Below the pieces are notes generated by a model. The model made no database searches. It saw nothing but the letters and a program-made list of their open reading frames with translations, and was not told the DNA's origin. A DNA stretch of 64,000 nt from Sipunculus nudus (taxonomy: Eukaryota; Annelida; Sipuncula; Golfingiida; Sipunculidae): contig CM049320.1 of assembly GCA_026874595.1 (NCBI GenBank), positions 38,936,714 to 39,000,713 of the forward strand, written 5' to 3'. Shown here piece by piece: positions 22,178 through 35,409 of the stretch. The number at the start of each line of letters is the position of its first letter. Positions within the stretch are counted from its first letter, which is position 1. The position numbers and the translations under genes were made by a program.

Positions 22178-25100
22178 TGTATTAAACACATTTTTACTGC
22201 CTCCAATCCACGTTCTGCATGTTCACATCCATTGGTATTTTATAATCCACATCGTAAAACCACACTTGGAAGTTAGTTTAGATAACAAATTCATTAATAC
22301 GGTCTCCACACTATTGCAGTGTGAACATGTATGCATTTTATAGTGTGCATGTCGAATCCCTTTGTGGCAATGCACACATAGTAGGGAGAAGCGCATGCAC
22401 TATATCTGCAAACAGAGTGTATTAAGAGATGTGAATCGAGTACCTAATTGAATATGGTACTGCATGCACCTTTTTTTTCTTACACAGTATGAACACAAAA
22501 TGTATCAAATACATTGATGGAGGCCATCTCTGTGTGTTTGTTTTGTGTGTGTGCGTGTGTTTGTTTAAAACTTAACTCACACAGTCATGAATAGAATCTC
22601 ATAAAATTTTCAAAGCATTTAGGGAAAGTGCCCAATGATTTATCCATTAGATTTTGGTGTGGACCTGACACACGATCTGGATTCAGGAACGTTATCAAGG
22701 AATATTCACAAATGTACGGTCACTATGCCTGAGTGAACCTGGTAAAATGGTAAAAACTACATGAATGCAAACACAGGTTGGGGAGCTCCCACAATATAAT
22801 TAAAAATTTAATTCCAGAACTATTTTTATTCTTTTTTCATCATATAAAACATATGAAACATTTCTGTTAAATCATGCACATTTTATATACGAAACTAAAT
22901 TTCATGTAAAAATACTACATGTGCTTTACACAACTGCTTATGCAAAATTTTATCAATGTCAATTATTCAATTAGCACATTATTTTTAAAAAAAAAAGTTC
23001 ATGCCGATTATTTTTTTAATTCAGCAACTTAAAAGAAATACAAGCCTTGAATGGGCATTACTTCATTCAGAATAATAATAATTAAAGGAACGAAATTCGT
23101 AAATTTGGCAAAAGCTTAATCAAGTAAAAAAATACTACAATTTTTACTAAAAAGGAGGAAAAATTTCTGTCTCGATTTAAAAAAAAAAGTTCACTTAAAA
23201 GACAGTAGTAAATTAAGTCCAGTGACCGCCATTTCATTTGCTGTGGGAAACCCAGGATGCAGACCACGTGTGGATTGCTCGCATATCATCGTACCCACAT
23301 CAACACTGTTCCAACACCAGTATTTTAATTAAACTTTTATCTCTATGGTTCCTGTTTCTCTGCTATACTCGGATAAATTTCGGTCTTAATCATGGGGCCA
23401 TTTGACGTGGTCTTTAATGTTTGAATTTTTTTGCTCTACTTTTCTACTGATGCCTGGCACTCCTGTTATTTCGACTCTTTACAATCAGTCCAGGCGCATG
23501 CTAATTAAATGCTCCGCTGTGTGTCCACGCAGTTTTCAACAAGCTTTCAACAAAGATAAAATGAGCTGCAGCTAAAATCAGAATTATAATCTATATACTA
23601 GACCATAATCCTACGCAGGCGCCAGGCTTCAAGGAAATAAACACCTGAGCAGTCAGCTGCCCCTCCAAGGGGTGGGGACCTGTTATATGCGAGTGTTTGT
23701 ATTAAATGCATTCCTGCATGATCCAGTTGCCACGGTAATGTGCCATACACAGGAGCCATGTGACTAACAGACACATTATACTTTGCGGCCCTTCCTCATT
23801 ACAATTAATGAGAGTTTTTTTTTTATTTTTATTTTTTTTTTTTTTTGTGCCAAGGAGAAAACAGGCCTTAGCCATCCAGGACTCACTACCAGACAACTCT
23901 ACCTACTACGACTCACTACCAATCAACTACCTGTATTAAGACCCATAAAGGAGAATAATCTTTTGTTAAAACTGACATACACAGATGTGGTATTGTTCAG
24001 GTATAATTTACATGCATCTTTGTAATTTCATCTGAGTATCTTGTGCACTTATAACTGGTTGCTAAATCATGTTCAATAATCAAAAGAAAAAAAGTGACAA
24101 ATGATTGATTGATTAATTATTAATTGATTAATACATAAACCTTCTATTTTACTATAAATTCTGCTGTACAGAAAGTACCTAAAGTACTGACGGAGTAAAT
24201 TCAGTCTGATAAATTTGGGCATCACACTGACAGGTCAAGGTAACAGCAGTTTGTGGACACCTGTTCACTGCTCAAAGGTTTCGGTAAAACTCTAGATGAG
24301 AAACCTCAAGCTTCACTGGATGTTATATTTGCTATTCAGAGGGCCACGCTGGGTCACTTGAGAATGACACTTAAATTAAAATTTAATTTTAAAACTCCTA
24401 TTTTGCAGGATTCTCCAATTTTAAGGTCAAACATACTGCTTATCTTTAATTCAGATTTCCTTTAAACTGTAGAATTTTTTTTCTTTAGATAGTGACTGTT
24501 GCATATTCTGTAAAATTAAACTGATAGGTTATGTAATGTAAATATAAAGTGTGTCAGAATAAATCTGATCATTAAAGCCCCCCAAAAAAGGGTATGGTTC
24601 TCAAGCACTTTTTTTTATAGAAATCAGTGCGGGAAGGCAATATTTTTTTTTTTAGCTTTTATTGTAGGTTTCGATAAAAATGTCTATTGATCAGGGAAAA
24701 GCAATAAAATAACATATTTTTTTACCTAAACAGGTAAAAGCACTACATAACAAAGGAAATCTTATCAAAATTGTATTATTTAATCTTCTTAAAAGATCAA
24801 AATCAAAATTTTTTATTTTGGCGGGGGGGGGGGGGGGGGTGTTTAAAATGACACAGGCGGTGCCTTAGAACCATACCTTTTGTTTTTTTTTTGCCTAAAG
24901 AGTTAAAAAAAAATTTGTGTAGATCCAGAAGTGAAGATTATAACACCTCTCGGATGGATGTATCAGCTTTTTTATTTTCAAAGTGTTAGTGCTCAGCAAT
25001 GTTGACAAACATTTTAGCTGCATTGGTGGTGAAGTTGAAAAGTACCTAGTTATAAAATGACTTTGCAAAACTTTTTTCTGGCAGGTCCCCACATGTTATA

Positions 25101-26159
25101 AACTGGTCTTTTTTTATAAAAGGTTTAAGGTATTATCTTTGGTTGAGCGACATCTGATATTGAAATAGGCCCCTGTAAAGGCCAGATCAGTTAAGGTTGC
25201 TTCAGCTTATGTGGTGTTGAGAGCTGTACTAAGTATCATTCTCTTTTTTTTCTGAAATATACTAAAATGATCAAATATAATTCAAAATGGTAAAAAAAAG
25301 TTAAAGACATTCTTAACAATATTTGAAAATTTTTAAAAGCTTCATAATTTTTACATTTCAAATATCACATCTTTTGAAAGTACTGTTAGGGAGGGTACAG
25401 AAACCATGAAAACTCCAAATGCATGCTTAACATGAAAATTATCTGATCAGTTAGCTCATTCACAGGACACCTGATATGTGCACTCTACACTTTTCAATGA
25501 AACAGAATTAACAATACACAAATGACCTGAATCTTTGTCAGCATTTGAATGGGCAGCTTATGGTAGCACTTTCTTGATAAGATTTGGGAAAAGGCCCTGC
25601 ACTTTTCAGTGTGGTAACGCAACTGCGTTACATCCAGGTCTTCCATTAGCCTGTACCTGGCGAGGTAAATATGAACCTTCATTCATGCCATCCAAGTCAG
25701 GTATTTGATTTCCCTCACTTAAGTAAATTAAATACCACAAATTTGGATGATTATTAATTCTTTTGTCCAAGTGCTCTGCATCTTGGAAAGAATGTCCAGA
25801 TAAAGTGGCACGACATGTCTTAATTTCTCTTGTACGAGAATGAGAATAATTGCAAAAGACGAGCAATCAAGTTCCATTATTATATCAGACTTATAAAGTG
25901 GAACCTCTGCAGTGGTGCACCTGATGTTTTGCATGCAACTGGGAGGTGCAAGCAGTTGCAAGGTTAAACAGGTAATAGTCTACATTTCACAGAATTAATA
26001 ATTTATTTTTAAAGGATAAACCACACGAGTGCTCTCAAATGCATTTCACCTATTACAATACATATACATTAAAGCATAGCTGAGAAAAAATATATGTTGT
26101 ATAATAATTTGTGATGTTTTAGAACTGCCTCCAGTGTCTGTAAGAGATAAGAATTCCTG
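22178..26159. other. AT-rich stretch with homopolymers, no gene
   Basis: Contains long T runs (23817-23846), a G run (about 24823-24839), and a 'gtgtgtgtgcgtgtg' tract near 22540. A somewhat GC-richer patch at 23400-23700 has ATGCTAATTAAATGC (23508-23522, POU/homeobox-like) and CACGTG near 23264. No frame shows recognisable protein similarity. Confidence 0.45.
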
Positions 26160-28075
26160 GAACTGACTGAAACCGTTAGACAATAATTTAAACCATGTGA
26201 CTGTAACTGAAACCATAAGACAAACTGAAACCATGAGACAGTAACTGAAACCAAAAGACAGTAAATGAAACTATTAGACAGTAACTGAAACAATTACAGC
26301 TACTGAAATCATTAGACAGTAACTGAAACTATTAGACAGTAACTGAAATTATTAGGCAGTTACTGAAACCATTAATTAGTTATGGAAACCATTAGACAAT
26401 AACTGATATCATTAGACAGTTGCTGAAACCATAAGACAGTAACTGAAATCATCAGACAGTAACTGAAACTATTAGACATTAACTGAAACCATTAGACAGT
26501 AACTGAAATCACAATACATTAACTGAAACCATTTGACAGTAACTGAAACCATGAGACAGTAACTGAAACTATTAGGCAGTTTCTGAACTATTAGACAGTT
26601 ACTGAAACCATTAGACAGTAACTGATATCATTAGACAGTTGCTGAAACCATTACACAGTAACTGATATCATCAGACAGTAACTAATAGACAGTTACTGAA
26701 ACCATTAGACAGTTACTGAAACCATTAGACAGTAACTGAAACCATTAGACAGTAACTGAAATTATTAGGCAGTTACTGAAACCATTAATTAGTTATGGAA
26801 ATCATTAGACAATAACTGATATCATTAGACAGTTGCTGAAACCATAAGACAGTAACTGAAATCATCAGACAGTAACTGAAACTATAAGACATTAACTGAA
26901 ACCATTAGACAGTAACTGAAATCACAATACATTAACTGAAACCATTTCACAGTAACTGAAACCATGAGACAGTAACTGAAACTATTAGGCAGTTTCTGAA
27001 CTATTAGACAGTTACTGAAACCATTAGACAGTAACTGATATCATTAGACAGTTGCTGAAACCATTACACAGTAACTGATATCATCAGACAGTAACTAATA
27101 GACAGTTACTGAAACCATTAGACAGTTACTGAAACCATTAGACAGTAACTGAAACCATTAGACAGTAACTGAAATTATTAGACAGTTACTGAAACCATTA
27201 GACAGTAACTGAAACCATTAGACAGTTACTGAAACCATTAGACAGTAACTGAAACCATTAGGCAGTAACTGAATCCATTAGACAGTAACTGAATCCATCA
27301 GACAGTAACTGAATCCATTAGACAGAAACTGAATCCATCAGACAGTAACTGAAACTATCAGACAGTAACTGAATCCATCAGACAGTAACTGAATCCATCA
27401 GACAGTAACTGAATCCATTAGACAGTAACTGTATCCATTAGACAGTAACTGAATCCATTAGACAGTAACTGAAACCATTAGACAGTAACTGAATCCATTA
27501 GACAGTAACTGAAACCATTAGACAGTAACTAAATCCATTAGACAGTAACTGAATCCATTAGACAGTAACTGAAACCACTGGACAGTAACTGAAACCATTA
27601 GACAGTAACTGAAACCATTAGACAGTTACTGAATCCATTAGACAGTAACTGAATCCATTAGACAGTAACTGAATCCATTAGACAGTTACTGAATCCATTA
27701 GACAGTAACTGAAACCATTAGACAGTAACTGAAACCATTAGCCAGTAACTGAATCCATTAGACAGTAACTGAAACCATTAGACAGTATCTGAATCCATTA
27801 GACAGTAACTGAATCCATTAGACAGTAACTGAATCCAATAGACAGTAACTGAATCCATTAGACAGTAACTGAAACCATTAGACAGTAACTGAAACCATTA
27901 GACAGTAACTGAAATTATTAGACAGTTACTGAAACCATTAGACAGTAACTGAAACCATTAGACAGTTACTGAAACCATTAGACAGTAACTGAAACCATTA
28001 GACAGTAACTGAAACCATTAGACAGTAACTGAAACCATTAGACAGTTATTGAAATTATTAGACAGTTTCTGAAAC
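26160..28075. repeat. 20-bp minisatellite, roughly 95 copies
   Basis: Unit 'gacagtaactgaaaccatta' repeats for about 1.9 kb. The left part is diverged and includes odd-length units. From about 27240 to 27900 the variant with 'gaatccatta' dominates, and the last stretch returns to 'gaaaccatta'. Since 20 is not a multiple of three, no long frame is created. Confidence 0.97.
26341..27166. repeat. 413-bp higher-order duplication within the 20-bp array
   Basis: A run of about twenty variant units, recognisable by 'aattagttatgg', 'ttctgaactattag' and 'cagtaactaatagacag', occurs at 26341-26753 and again, almost unchanged, at 26754-27166. The low divergence between halves compared with that between neighbouring units indicates a recent block duplication. 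Confidence 0.9.
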
Positions 28076-29949
28076 CATGCAGACTGTGCACTGTGAGGAG
28101 CCTTTGGATCCAATCAACTGATTAATTTTATCCATTGATTTGATTCTTGATTCAATCATTACTTAAGTACTTAATTTAAGACTTTCTTGTAAATAAAATT
28201 TATAATTTACCACAAAGGATGGCAGTTAATTTTAGTTATTAATGGAAAAAATAGTTTTCCCTCTGCTCTTTGCCCTGATTTTTGTTTCTATGTGAGTGGG
28301 GTGCTTTATTTTGTCCCCCCCCCCCCATATATGAAATTCTTCAAAATTTGTTTCCTCAGATTTGACCTGAAAGGTCAAGGTGAAGGCCACCAGTTTTCTA
28401 AGTCATCCTAAATCTGGGTAGAAACATATTTTGTATCATATTTGAGGGAGATTATATGCAATATTACAAAAGTTATGGGTTTTAAGAGGACTTTGATATT
28501 CAGGCTGATGTGACCCCTGTTTTCAAACTCATTTGAGATTCTGGATAAAAATATATAGTTCTTATAAAGTTAACGTGTTCACAAAATATCTGATATCAAT
28601 GAAAGATGATACCCCATCCCCCCCCCCCCCACACACACACCTTTGGGGAAAACATAATGATAAGTCTCTGGATCCACAAGTTAAACAAGTCAATCCTCAT
28701 TAAAACAACTTAAATGAATTCAAAACATTAACATTCACCGAAACAATTTAACCCAATCAAAGATATCAACCCTCAGTCAAACAACCTAGTGCAGCATACT
28801 GTAATTTTCCAATTTCATATACATATAGAAATATCTTAGGATATGAAATTGACAATTTATTAAAAGTAATTAAGTAAAAGACATATTATCAAACCTGATC
28901 TAGTGTGGATGTGATAGGAAATTACAAACCTGAAGCTAACAAAATCACCAGAATACCATTATTTGTTCCAAAATGACTATTGTAATATATATCCTTATTC
29001 TCTAATATTAAAAAACAAGGATGTATCATGGAAACGAGCCCATGGTACATACACTGGCAAGTACACAGAACCTAATTAGTGACATGCAATTTATGCAAAG
29101 GTCGTCAATTGCCAGTCGCTTGCTTTGTGTGGCCAAATTTCTGCCAGGATTTTGACTCGCACATCTGCTTAGTGATCTTTAACGGATCTTCTTATTCTCG
29201 GACAAACCCCAGAGGTAGTATAATCTACAGGACACCCCGGGGCAGGCCATACCCCCGTGTATGTCGTGTTACTGTGAGGTCGTCACCCACCCAGCCTCCA
29301 GCACATGTTGACAACAAAGACGTTGTGTGTACTTCCCACCCAACTGGTTCACTCTAGAGCCAGGATATCGTAATAGTGTTTTTTACCTCTTTTCTTTCAG
29401 ACAGTTATCCCTCTGTGCTGTGTTCCGCTCCACTACCCATGCACTAACTGCAGGGCCATAGGGCTTTTTTCCACTGTGTTTCATGAATACAAAGACCAAT
29501 TTACCAGTAAAAGATATTTCAGAACTATTATAGACACACAGACAAGTGTACATGTAACAAAATGCTGAAAAAAGAAACCAGTCCATTTCACATACTGTGG
29601 ACTAAAGTTTCTTGACAATATGTCAAAATGGCTAAATCATTTAACTGCTCCAATTTTTTTTAAAGAAATTAACACTGGCAGTTATTACATGTTTTGGAGC
29701 TGCATTAACAGGCATGAACATTAACCTTATCAATAGATTTGTGATCTTACTGATTAAATGTATACTCTCAGTGAGTGTTCAGTACATCATTTGCATGTAG
29801 AATTAGACTTGTATCTTCATAATTATTTAACATATGCAATCAGGATATACATCATCCTTGCCACAAGATGAAATCTGAAGCTGTAATCTGAATGTCTCTA
29901 TAGATGCACTATGTTCACAAAGACTGTAGGTTCAAATTAACACTACAGA
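28076..29949. other. no gene proven
   Basis: Holds C runs at about 28315-28326 and 28617-28630, the latter followed by an AC tract. At 29079-29357 a less AT-rich segment has a 92-aa open frame and the palindrome CCCCGGGG (29235-29242); the frame is not recognised and could be part of a dispersed repeat or an exon. Confidence 0.4.
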
Positions 29950-31400
29950 CATGAGTGCTCTATGCACAAACAGAATAAGAGCTCAAATGTGCCCCATGCA
30001 TGTAGAATCAGGGCTCTAGGTGCACCATGTACATATAAAATCAGGGCTCTATGTGTACCATGTACTTTTAGAATCAAGTCTCTAGGTGCACAGTGTACAT
30101 TAGGAATCGGGGCTCTTGGTGCACCATGTACATATAAAATCAGGACTCTTCGTGCACCATGTACATATAGAATCAGGGCTCTATGTGTACCATGTACTTT
30201 TAGAATCAGGTCTCTAGATTCACAGTGTACATTCGGAATCAGGGCTCTTGGTGCACCATGTACATATAGAATCAGGGCTCTTGGTGCACCATGTACATAT
30301 GGATTCAGGGCTCTTGGTGCACCATGTACATACAGAATCAGGCCTCTTGGTGCACCATGTACATACAGAATCAGGGCTCTTGGTGCACCATGTACATATG
30401 GATTCAGGGCTCTTGGTGCACCATGTACATACAGAATCAGGCCTCTTGGTGCACCATGTACATACAGAATCAGGGCTCTTGGTGTACCGTGTACATACAG
30501 AATCAGGGCTCTTGGTGTACCGTGTACATACAGAATCAGGGCTCTTGGTGTACCATGTCCATGTAAAAACAAGGCTCTAGAAGCACCATGTATATGCAGA
30601 ATCTGGGCTCTAGGTGCACTGAGTATATATAGAATCAGGGCTCTACGTGCATGGTTTACAAGTAGAATCAGGGCTCTACGTGCACTGTGTATATATAGAA
30701 TCAGGGCTCTACGTGCATGGTTGACAAGTAGAATCAGGGCTCTACGTGCACTGTGTATATATAGAATCAGGGCTCTACGTGCATGGTTTACAAGTAGAAT
30801 CAGGGCTCTACGTGCATGGTTTACAAGTAGAATCAGGGCTCTACGTGCATGGTTTACTAGTAGAATCAGGGCTCTATGTGCACTGTGTATATATAGAATC
30901 AGGGCTCTACGTGCATGGTTTACAAGTAGAATCAGGGTTCTACGTGCACTGAGTATATATAGAATCAGGGCTCTACGTGCATGGTTTACAAGTAGAATCA
31001 AGGCTCTACGTGCACTGTGTATATATAGAATCAGGGCTCTACGTGCATGGTTTACAAGTAGAATCAGGGCTCTACATGCACTGTGTATATATAGAATCAG
31101 GGCTCTACGTGCATGGTTTACAAGTAGAATCAGGGCTCTAGGTGCATGGTTTACAAGTAGAATCAGGGCTCTACGTGCATGGTTTACAAGTAGAATCAGG
31201 GCTCTACGTGCACTGTGTATATATAGAATCAGGGCTCTAGGTGCATGGTTTACAAGTAGAATCAGGGCTCTACGTGCATGGTTTACAAGTAGAATCAGGG
31301 CTCTAGGTGCATGGTTTACAAGTAGAATCAGGGCTCTAGGTGCAGGGTTTACAAGTAGAATCAGGGCTCTAGGTGCAACATGTATATGCAGAATCGGGAA
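29950..31400. repeat. 33-bp minisatellite, about 43 copies, with dimeric phase
   Basis: Unit 'ggctcttggtgcaccatg' + 'tacatacagaatcag' (33 bp, 11 codons). The left third uses 'gcaccatgtacatac'. From about 30610 two unit types alternate ('gcactgtgtatatata' and 'gcatggtttacaagta'), making a 66-bp higher-order unit with local irregularities. Frames of 505 aa (plus, 29962-31479) and 490 aa (minus, 29943-31415) are open only because 33 is divisible by three and the unit lacks stops. No domain, signal peptide or plausible flanking exon is seen. Confidence 0.95.
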
Positions 31401-31994
31401 TCTTTGTGCACTCAAACATATATACTCTCAGTTTACTGTTCACTATCTTTTAAAATGTGTTTATGTATACTGCCCTTGACAGAGAACCTTTCTCTTATCT
31501 AAGAACAGAAATGCATGCCTTTTCACTGCATGCGCCTGTAACTTGAATTGGATAAAGCTCAGTATAACATTTATCAAGTATATCACTTTTATTCGAGTCC
31601 AGCTATATCATAGACACAGCTTTAGCAGTATCCACTCACACAACCCTAAACACATATTTAGTTATGAAAATGCCCTGTAGATGGCACTTTATATTTAAGT
31701 TCTGGTCAGTGCCTGTAGGTGGCTCTCTAACATTTTTTTAACCCTGTTTATTCTAATATAATTAAGCCAATTTATAAAACATCTTTATTTGTTATTGAAT
31801 AAAGTAAAAAAAGTATTATATTTTTATAAGTATCTAGAAGCAGCAATTGAATTCCATAATTTTACATAAATTATAGGGATATCCTCTATAATGGGTGATT
31901 TATCCAATGAAATATAAGGAGTTTTCATTAAACAACTGTGTTTTACTTGGTTCCTACAAGTAGGATCTAAAGCTCTGTTAAAATGGTTTAGATA
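31401..31994. other. no gene seen
   Basis: AT-rich spacer. The phrases 'aaatgccctgtagatggca' and 'cagtgcctgtaggtggct' near 31670-31725 recall the 'gtaggtggc' wording of the 36-62 kb arrays but are isolated. Confidence 0.4.
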
Positions 31995-32300
31995 GCAACA
32001 TGTACTTGTTTGTAGATAGCTGTATTAGTATGTAGATAGCTGTACTTGTATGTAGATAGCTGTACTTGTATGAAGTGGCTGTACTTGTATGACTGGTTCA
32101 GATAACTACTTTTTTGTATATAGCTGTACTTGTATGTAGATAGCTGTACTTGTATGTTTATAGCTGAATTTGTATGTAGATAGCTGTACTTGTATGTTTA
32201 TAGCTGTACTTGTATGTAGATATCTGTACTTGTATGACTGGTTTAGATAGTTGTACTTGTATGTAGATAGCTGTACTTGTATGTAGATAACTGTACTTGT
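31995..32300. repeat. 20-bp minisatellite, about 14 copies
   Basis: Unit 'tgtagatagctgtacttgta' with variants ('gtttatagctg', 'gactggtttagatag'). It abuts the small inverted-repeat element that follows. Confidence 0.88.
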
Positions 32301-32469
32301 ATTCAGGCATATTTAAATTCGCCTAGGCGAGACTGCAATCCTGGCCTGCTCCATGATGGATTTTAATCTCACCTAGATTGCAAATGAGATCTCATCTAGA
32401 TGAGTTTAAAATCCATCTAGGCAAGATCACAATCGCAATCTCATATAGGTGAATTAAAATCTGCCTGAA
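32301..32469. mobile_element. small MITE or inverted-repeat element
   Basis: Ends 'attcaggcatatttaaattc' and 'gaattaaaatctgcctgaat' are inverted repeats of about 22 bp with few mismatches. The inside also folds: 'gatctcatctagatgag', and 'gcctaggcgagactgcaatc' is mirrored by 'gcaatctcatataggtg'. About 169 bp and non-coding. No clear target duplication beyond the inverted ends. Confidence 0.6.
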
Positions 32470-33600
32470 TTTCAATCTCATCTCTGACATGTATTTATAT
32501 TATTGTTTATGATCATCAATGACATGATCAGTGTGCTATCCAATTTAATATAAATCTGCATATATTGGTTTAATTTTTTTCTTACGATTGGACTTATCAA
32601 ACTATGCTTTACTTAAAATTTATGACAAACAGAGCATGCATGTGCACACTGTATAAAATGTATGACAAACTAAATATGACAAACCACACTATGGGACACC
32701 AATTTCATTCATACTTCCCCCAGTAAGAAAACTGTCAAGTTCATAAACTAATGTACTTACTAGAAATTGTGGTATAATTTGAGTTATACCCTTATATGTC
32801 ACAAACATTACAGAATTCAAGAAAATAGTTAAGCTAAATCTTTAACTACACAGTTGGGACCATAGTATGAGCTGGCACAAAAATTGCCACACAAATATTA
32901 CAGATTTCCCAAGGGGCAGAATATACAGTAATTTTCCAATGTACGTTGTTTTTATTTTAAACTGATGTTGTCCTTGCAGTCATATGTTAAGGCTGCTATC
33001 CAAGCAGTAACAGGCCACACACATCTGGCAATGGCCATGATAATAGAAATCCAACTCCTCAGCGGTGCTTTATCAGCAACACACGAGAACCCCGTCCAAG
33101 TTCAAACATGAAACCACGATACAACACAATAATCAGTCCTTCCCTCCTTATTCGTAAAATGATTGGTTCATCACCTACAGAGCTAATGCTATTTTATGAA
33201 GGCACTGCTATGTAATCATATAAGAATCATATGTGATTATATTAATTATACTATAGCCATAACATGTTTAATAACTGTGAAAGGACGCTTCATTTCCCTA
33301 ATGCCTTGCATGCCTGAATAGCACTAATTTACCTAATTATGTAACAGTATGTACATGCCTGTATTTGCCACATGCCCCCAACAGAGGTTGCTGTGTGTAC
33401 CTGTTGGTATATGAATGGGGAAAATGAATTATAAAAACCTTCAAGTCTTCCTTGGAATGATTAGTGCGAAAAAATTTAAGGTTCAACAAAAATTATGTTT
33501 ATCATGGTATTTAAGACAGATTTATAAAATTTATAATTTATAAATTGCAGAGCTAAGACTTCGCCTTATGTTGGCTTAATCATTATTACTACTAATCAAT
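32470..33600. other. apparently unique sequence, no gene
   Basis: Non-repetitive by eye. The part at 32990-33400 is less AT-rich and free of recognised repeats, so conserved non-coding sequence is possible, but nothing specific can be supported. Confidence 0.4.
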
Positions 33601-33646
33601 AATATTAATATTAATACTTATATGAATATTATTATTATAATTATTA

Positions 33647-33680
<34 letters not shown>

Positions 33681-33695
33681 CTTTATTATTATTAC
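33601..33695. repeat. ATT microsatellite
   Basis: Imperfect then near-perfect ATT/TTA trinucleotide run, densest at 33650-33680, directly before a Helitron-like element. Confidence 0.9.
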
Positions 33696-34253
33696 CTCTT
33701 GACAAGCGGAGCCCTATAGTGATCACTGTGTCAGTCTGTCAGTCCTTCCATAGGTGGTTTTCTTAGGGCATGATATCTAAAACAAAACATTCTTGAACTT
33801 TCTCAAATTCACAGGGATGAGTGATATCTATGAGGGCTCCAGACCTATCGAATTATACACCTGTCAGAATTCCTATATGGCCATCATAGTGCAGTTCATG
33901 ATTTAATTTCGCAAACAATATCTCAACAACAAAATGCTTGATCTTTCTCATTTTACAGGGATGAATGGTACATATAAGGGCTCTAGCCCTGTCATATAAC
34001 ACAGCCCACCAATAATCCAATATGGCAGCCAGACCACAAACAGAGATTTTGTATTGCAGACATTATTTCAGACATATCTTCTTTAATATGATTTTAACCA
34101 GTAGCATTTTTTCCGTCATGCATATTGATAAAAATCTTTCTCTGTCTGTCATATTTTGAATTTATAAACTAAACATTTTACCCATATGTAAACCAGCCCA
34201 CCACTACTGGAAATGCGGGGCAGCTCTAAGGACCATTGTCCAACCACATCTAG
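33696..34253 (+). mobile_element. Helitron-like non-autonomous element with two internal units
   Basis: The right end has hairpin GGACcattGTCC (34230-34241), an 8-nt spacer, then CTAG (34250-34253) followed by a T run. Hairpin + spacer + CTRR + T is the canonical Helitron 3' terminus. Inside, two diverged units spaced 144 bp share 'acagggatga' (33811 and 33955), 'gggctc(c/t)ag(a/c)cct' and 'tatggc'. The left boundary, near 'cttgacaagcggagccc', is not secure, and no 5' TC start was identified. Confidence 0.5.
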
Positions 34254-34297
34254 TTTTTATTATTATCATAATCATTATTATTAATAACTGTTAGTTT

Positions 34298-34298
34298 T

Positions 34299-34337
<39 letters not shown>

Positions 34338-34362
34338 TATTATTATTATTATTATTATTAAA
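34298..34362. repeat. AAT/ATT microsatellite, inverted
   Basis: An AAT/ATA run switches to ATT at about 34336, so the tract can fold on itself. Confidence 0.9.
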
Positions 34363-35401
34363 CTACTTGACCATGCAATCATGAAATATCAGAATTTCTT
34401 TGACTAATGATTGAAAAGAATCATAAATATGCAAAATTCAAGTTACATATAAATATATTTTTTTTCTTGTTTTACTGGCACCTATTACTTGGACTCAGGA
34501 TTCTAAATTATACATGCATCATGTATAAACTGGTTGTACAACCTTTTTTTCTACTGTTAACTTTCTTTACAACAGCTGTAAGTTGTAACATGAAACACAC
34601 TGGAATATTATAAGTTCTTCAGTTAACTAAAATATCTTCTAACAAGTGTCCCATAGGGCTCAGCTGAAATTGAAATACAACAACCTTATTTAAGGTTTGC
34701 AAGAAGATTTAACTAGGAACTCCCTAGATGCCAAGTTAGATGTTTCAAATTCAAACACAGAGGACTTATGCCCATCTGACTTAAAGGGAACTTAAATCAT
34801 GTTTTTTTTTACATAGCTCACAGAATATAGGTCAAAGTGACCTTATTTTTGATGTCACATATATTTTGGAGTTCCTGATTGGTCCATCCCAGATCCCAAT
34901 CAGGATTCAGTCCGACCTAAATCCTGATCTTCAATTAATAACAAAGATAATGACTTCCTGTCTAATTAGCTGAAGGTTACGGATACCCATATGCTTGCTC
35001 CAGCTCATAACTGTTTTACTTGCTAACTTCATGTCCACAAGGCTCTTTTAATCTATTATCAAATCAATGTAAAATTGTTTATATTTATAACATGTATGTC
35101 TATTATAGATACAGAATTTAATTATTTTGATTGATACATACATGATGCATGTAGGTAATACAAGCAAAGAAAAGTTTTATTGATCAAGTTTAACATATTT
35201 CAATTTTTTTAGGTTAAGTTGTGCCACAAAAGACAGTAGTATTCTTTTACTCCATTCACTTGAGTTCATGTCAGGTATCAGTCCAACTGATATTCACTTG
35301 TTCAACTAACTGTGTATAAGAATGTCTAAATCAAGTTAATGAGTAGGCTGAACTAATGTAAATTTTCCTTAATTTAATCACACGTCTGTGTATAGGCATT
35401 A
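34363..35401. other. no gene seen
   Basis: AT-rich. A short block at 34880-34930 ('cagatcccaatcaggattca') belongs to the 'ccagatcc/gattgg' wording found more fully at 36.3-36.56 kb. Confidence 0.45.
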
Positions 35402-35409
35402 TTAAGTAT

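Noticed and set aside
26160-28075. CRISPR-like array
   Set aside because: Units are contiguous 20-bp tandem copies without unique spacers, in a eukaryotic context.
29943-31479. Two overlapping ORFs of 505 aa (plus) and 490 aa (minus)
   Set aside because: Both follow from a 33-bp tandem repeat with no stops and a length divisible by three. No domains, no plausible exon structure, and simultaneous openness on both strands argues for artefact.
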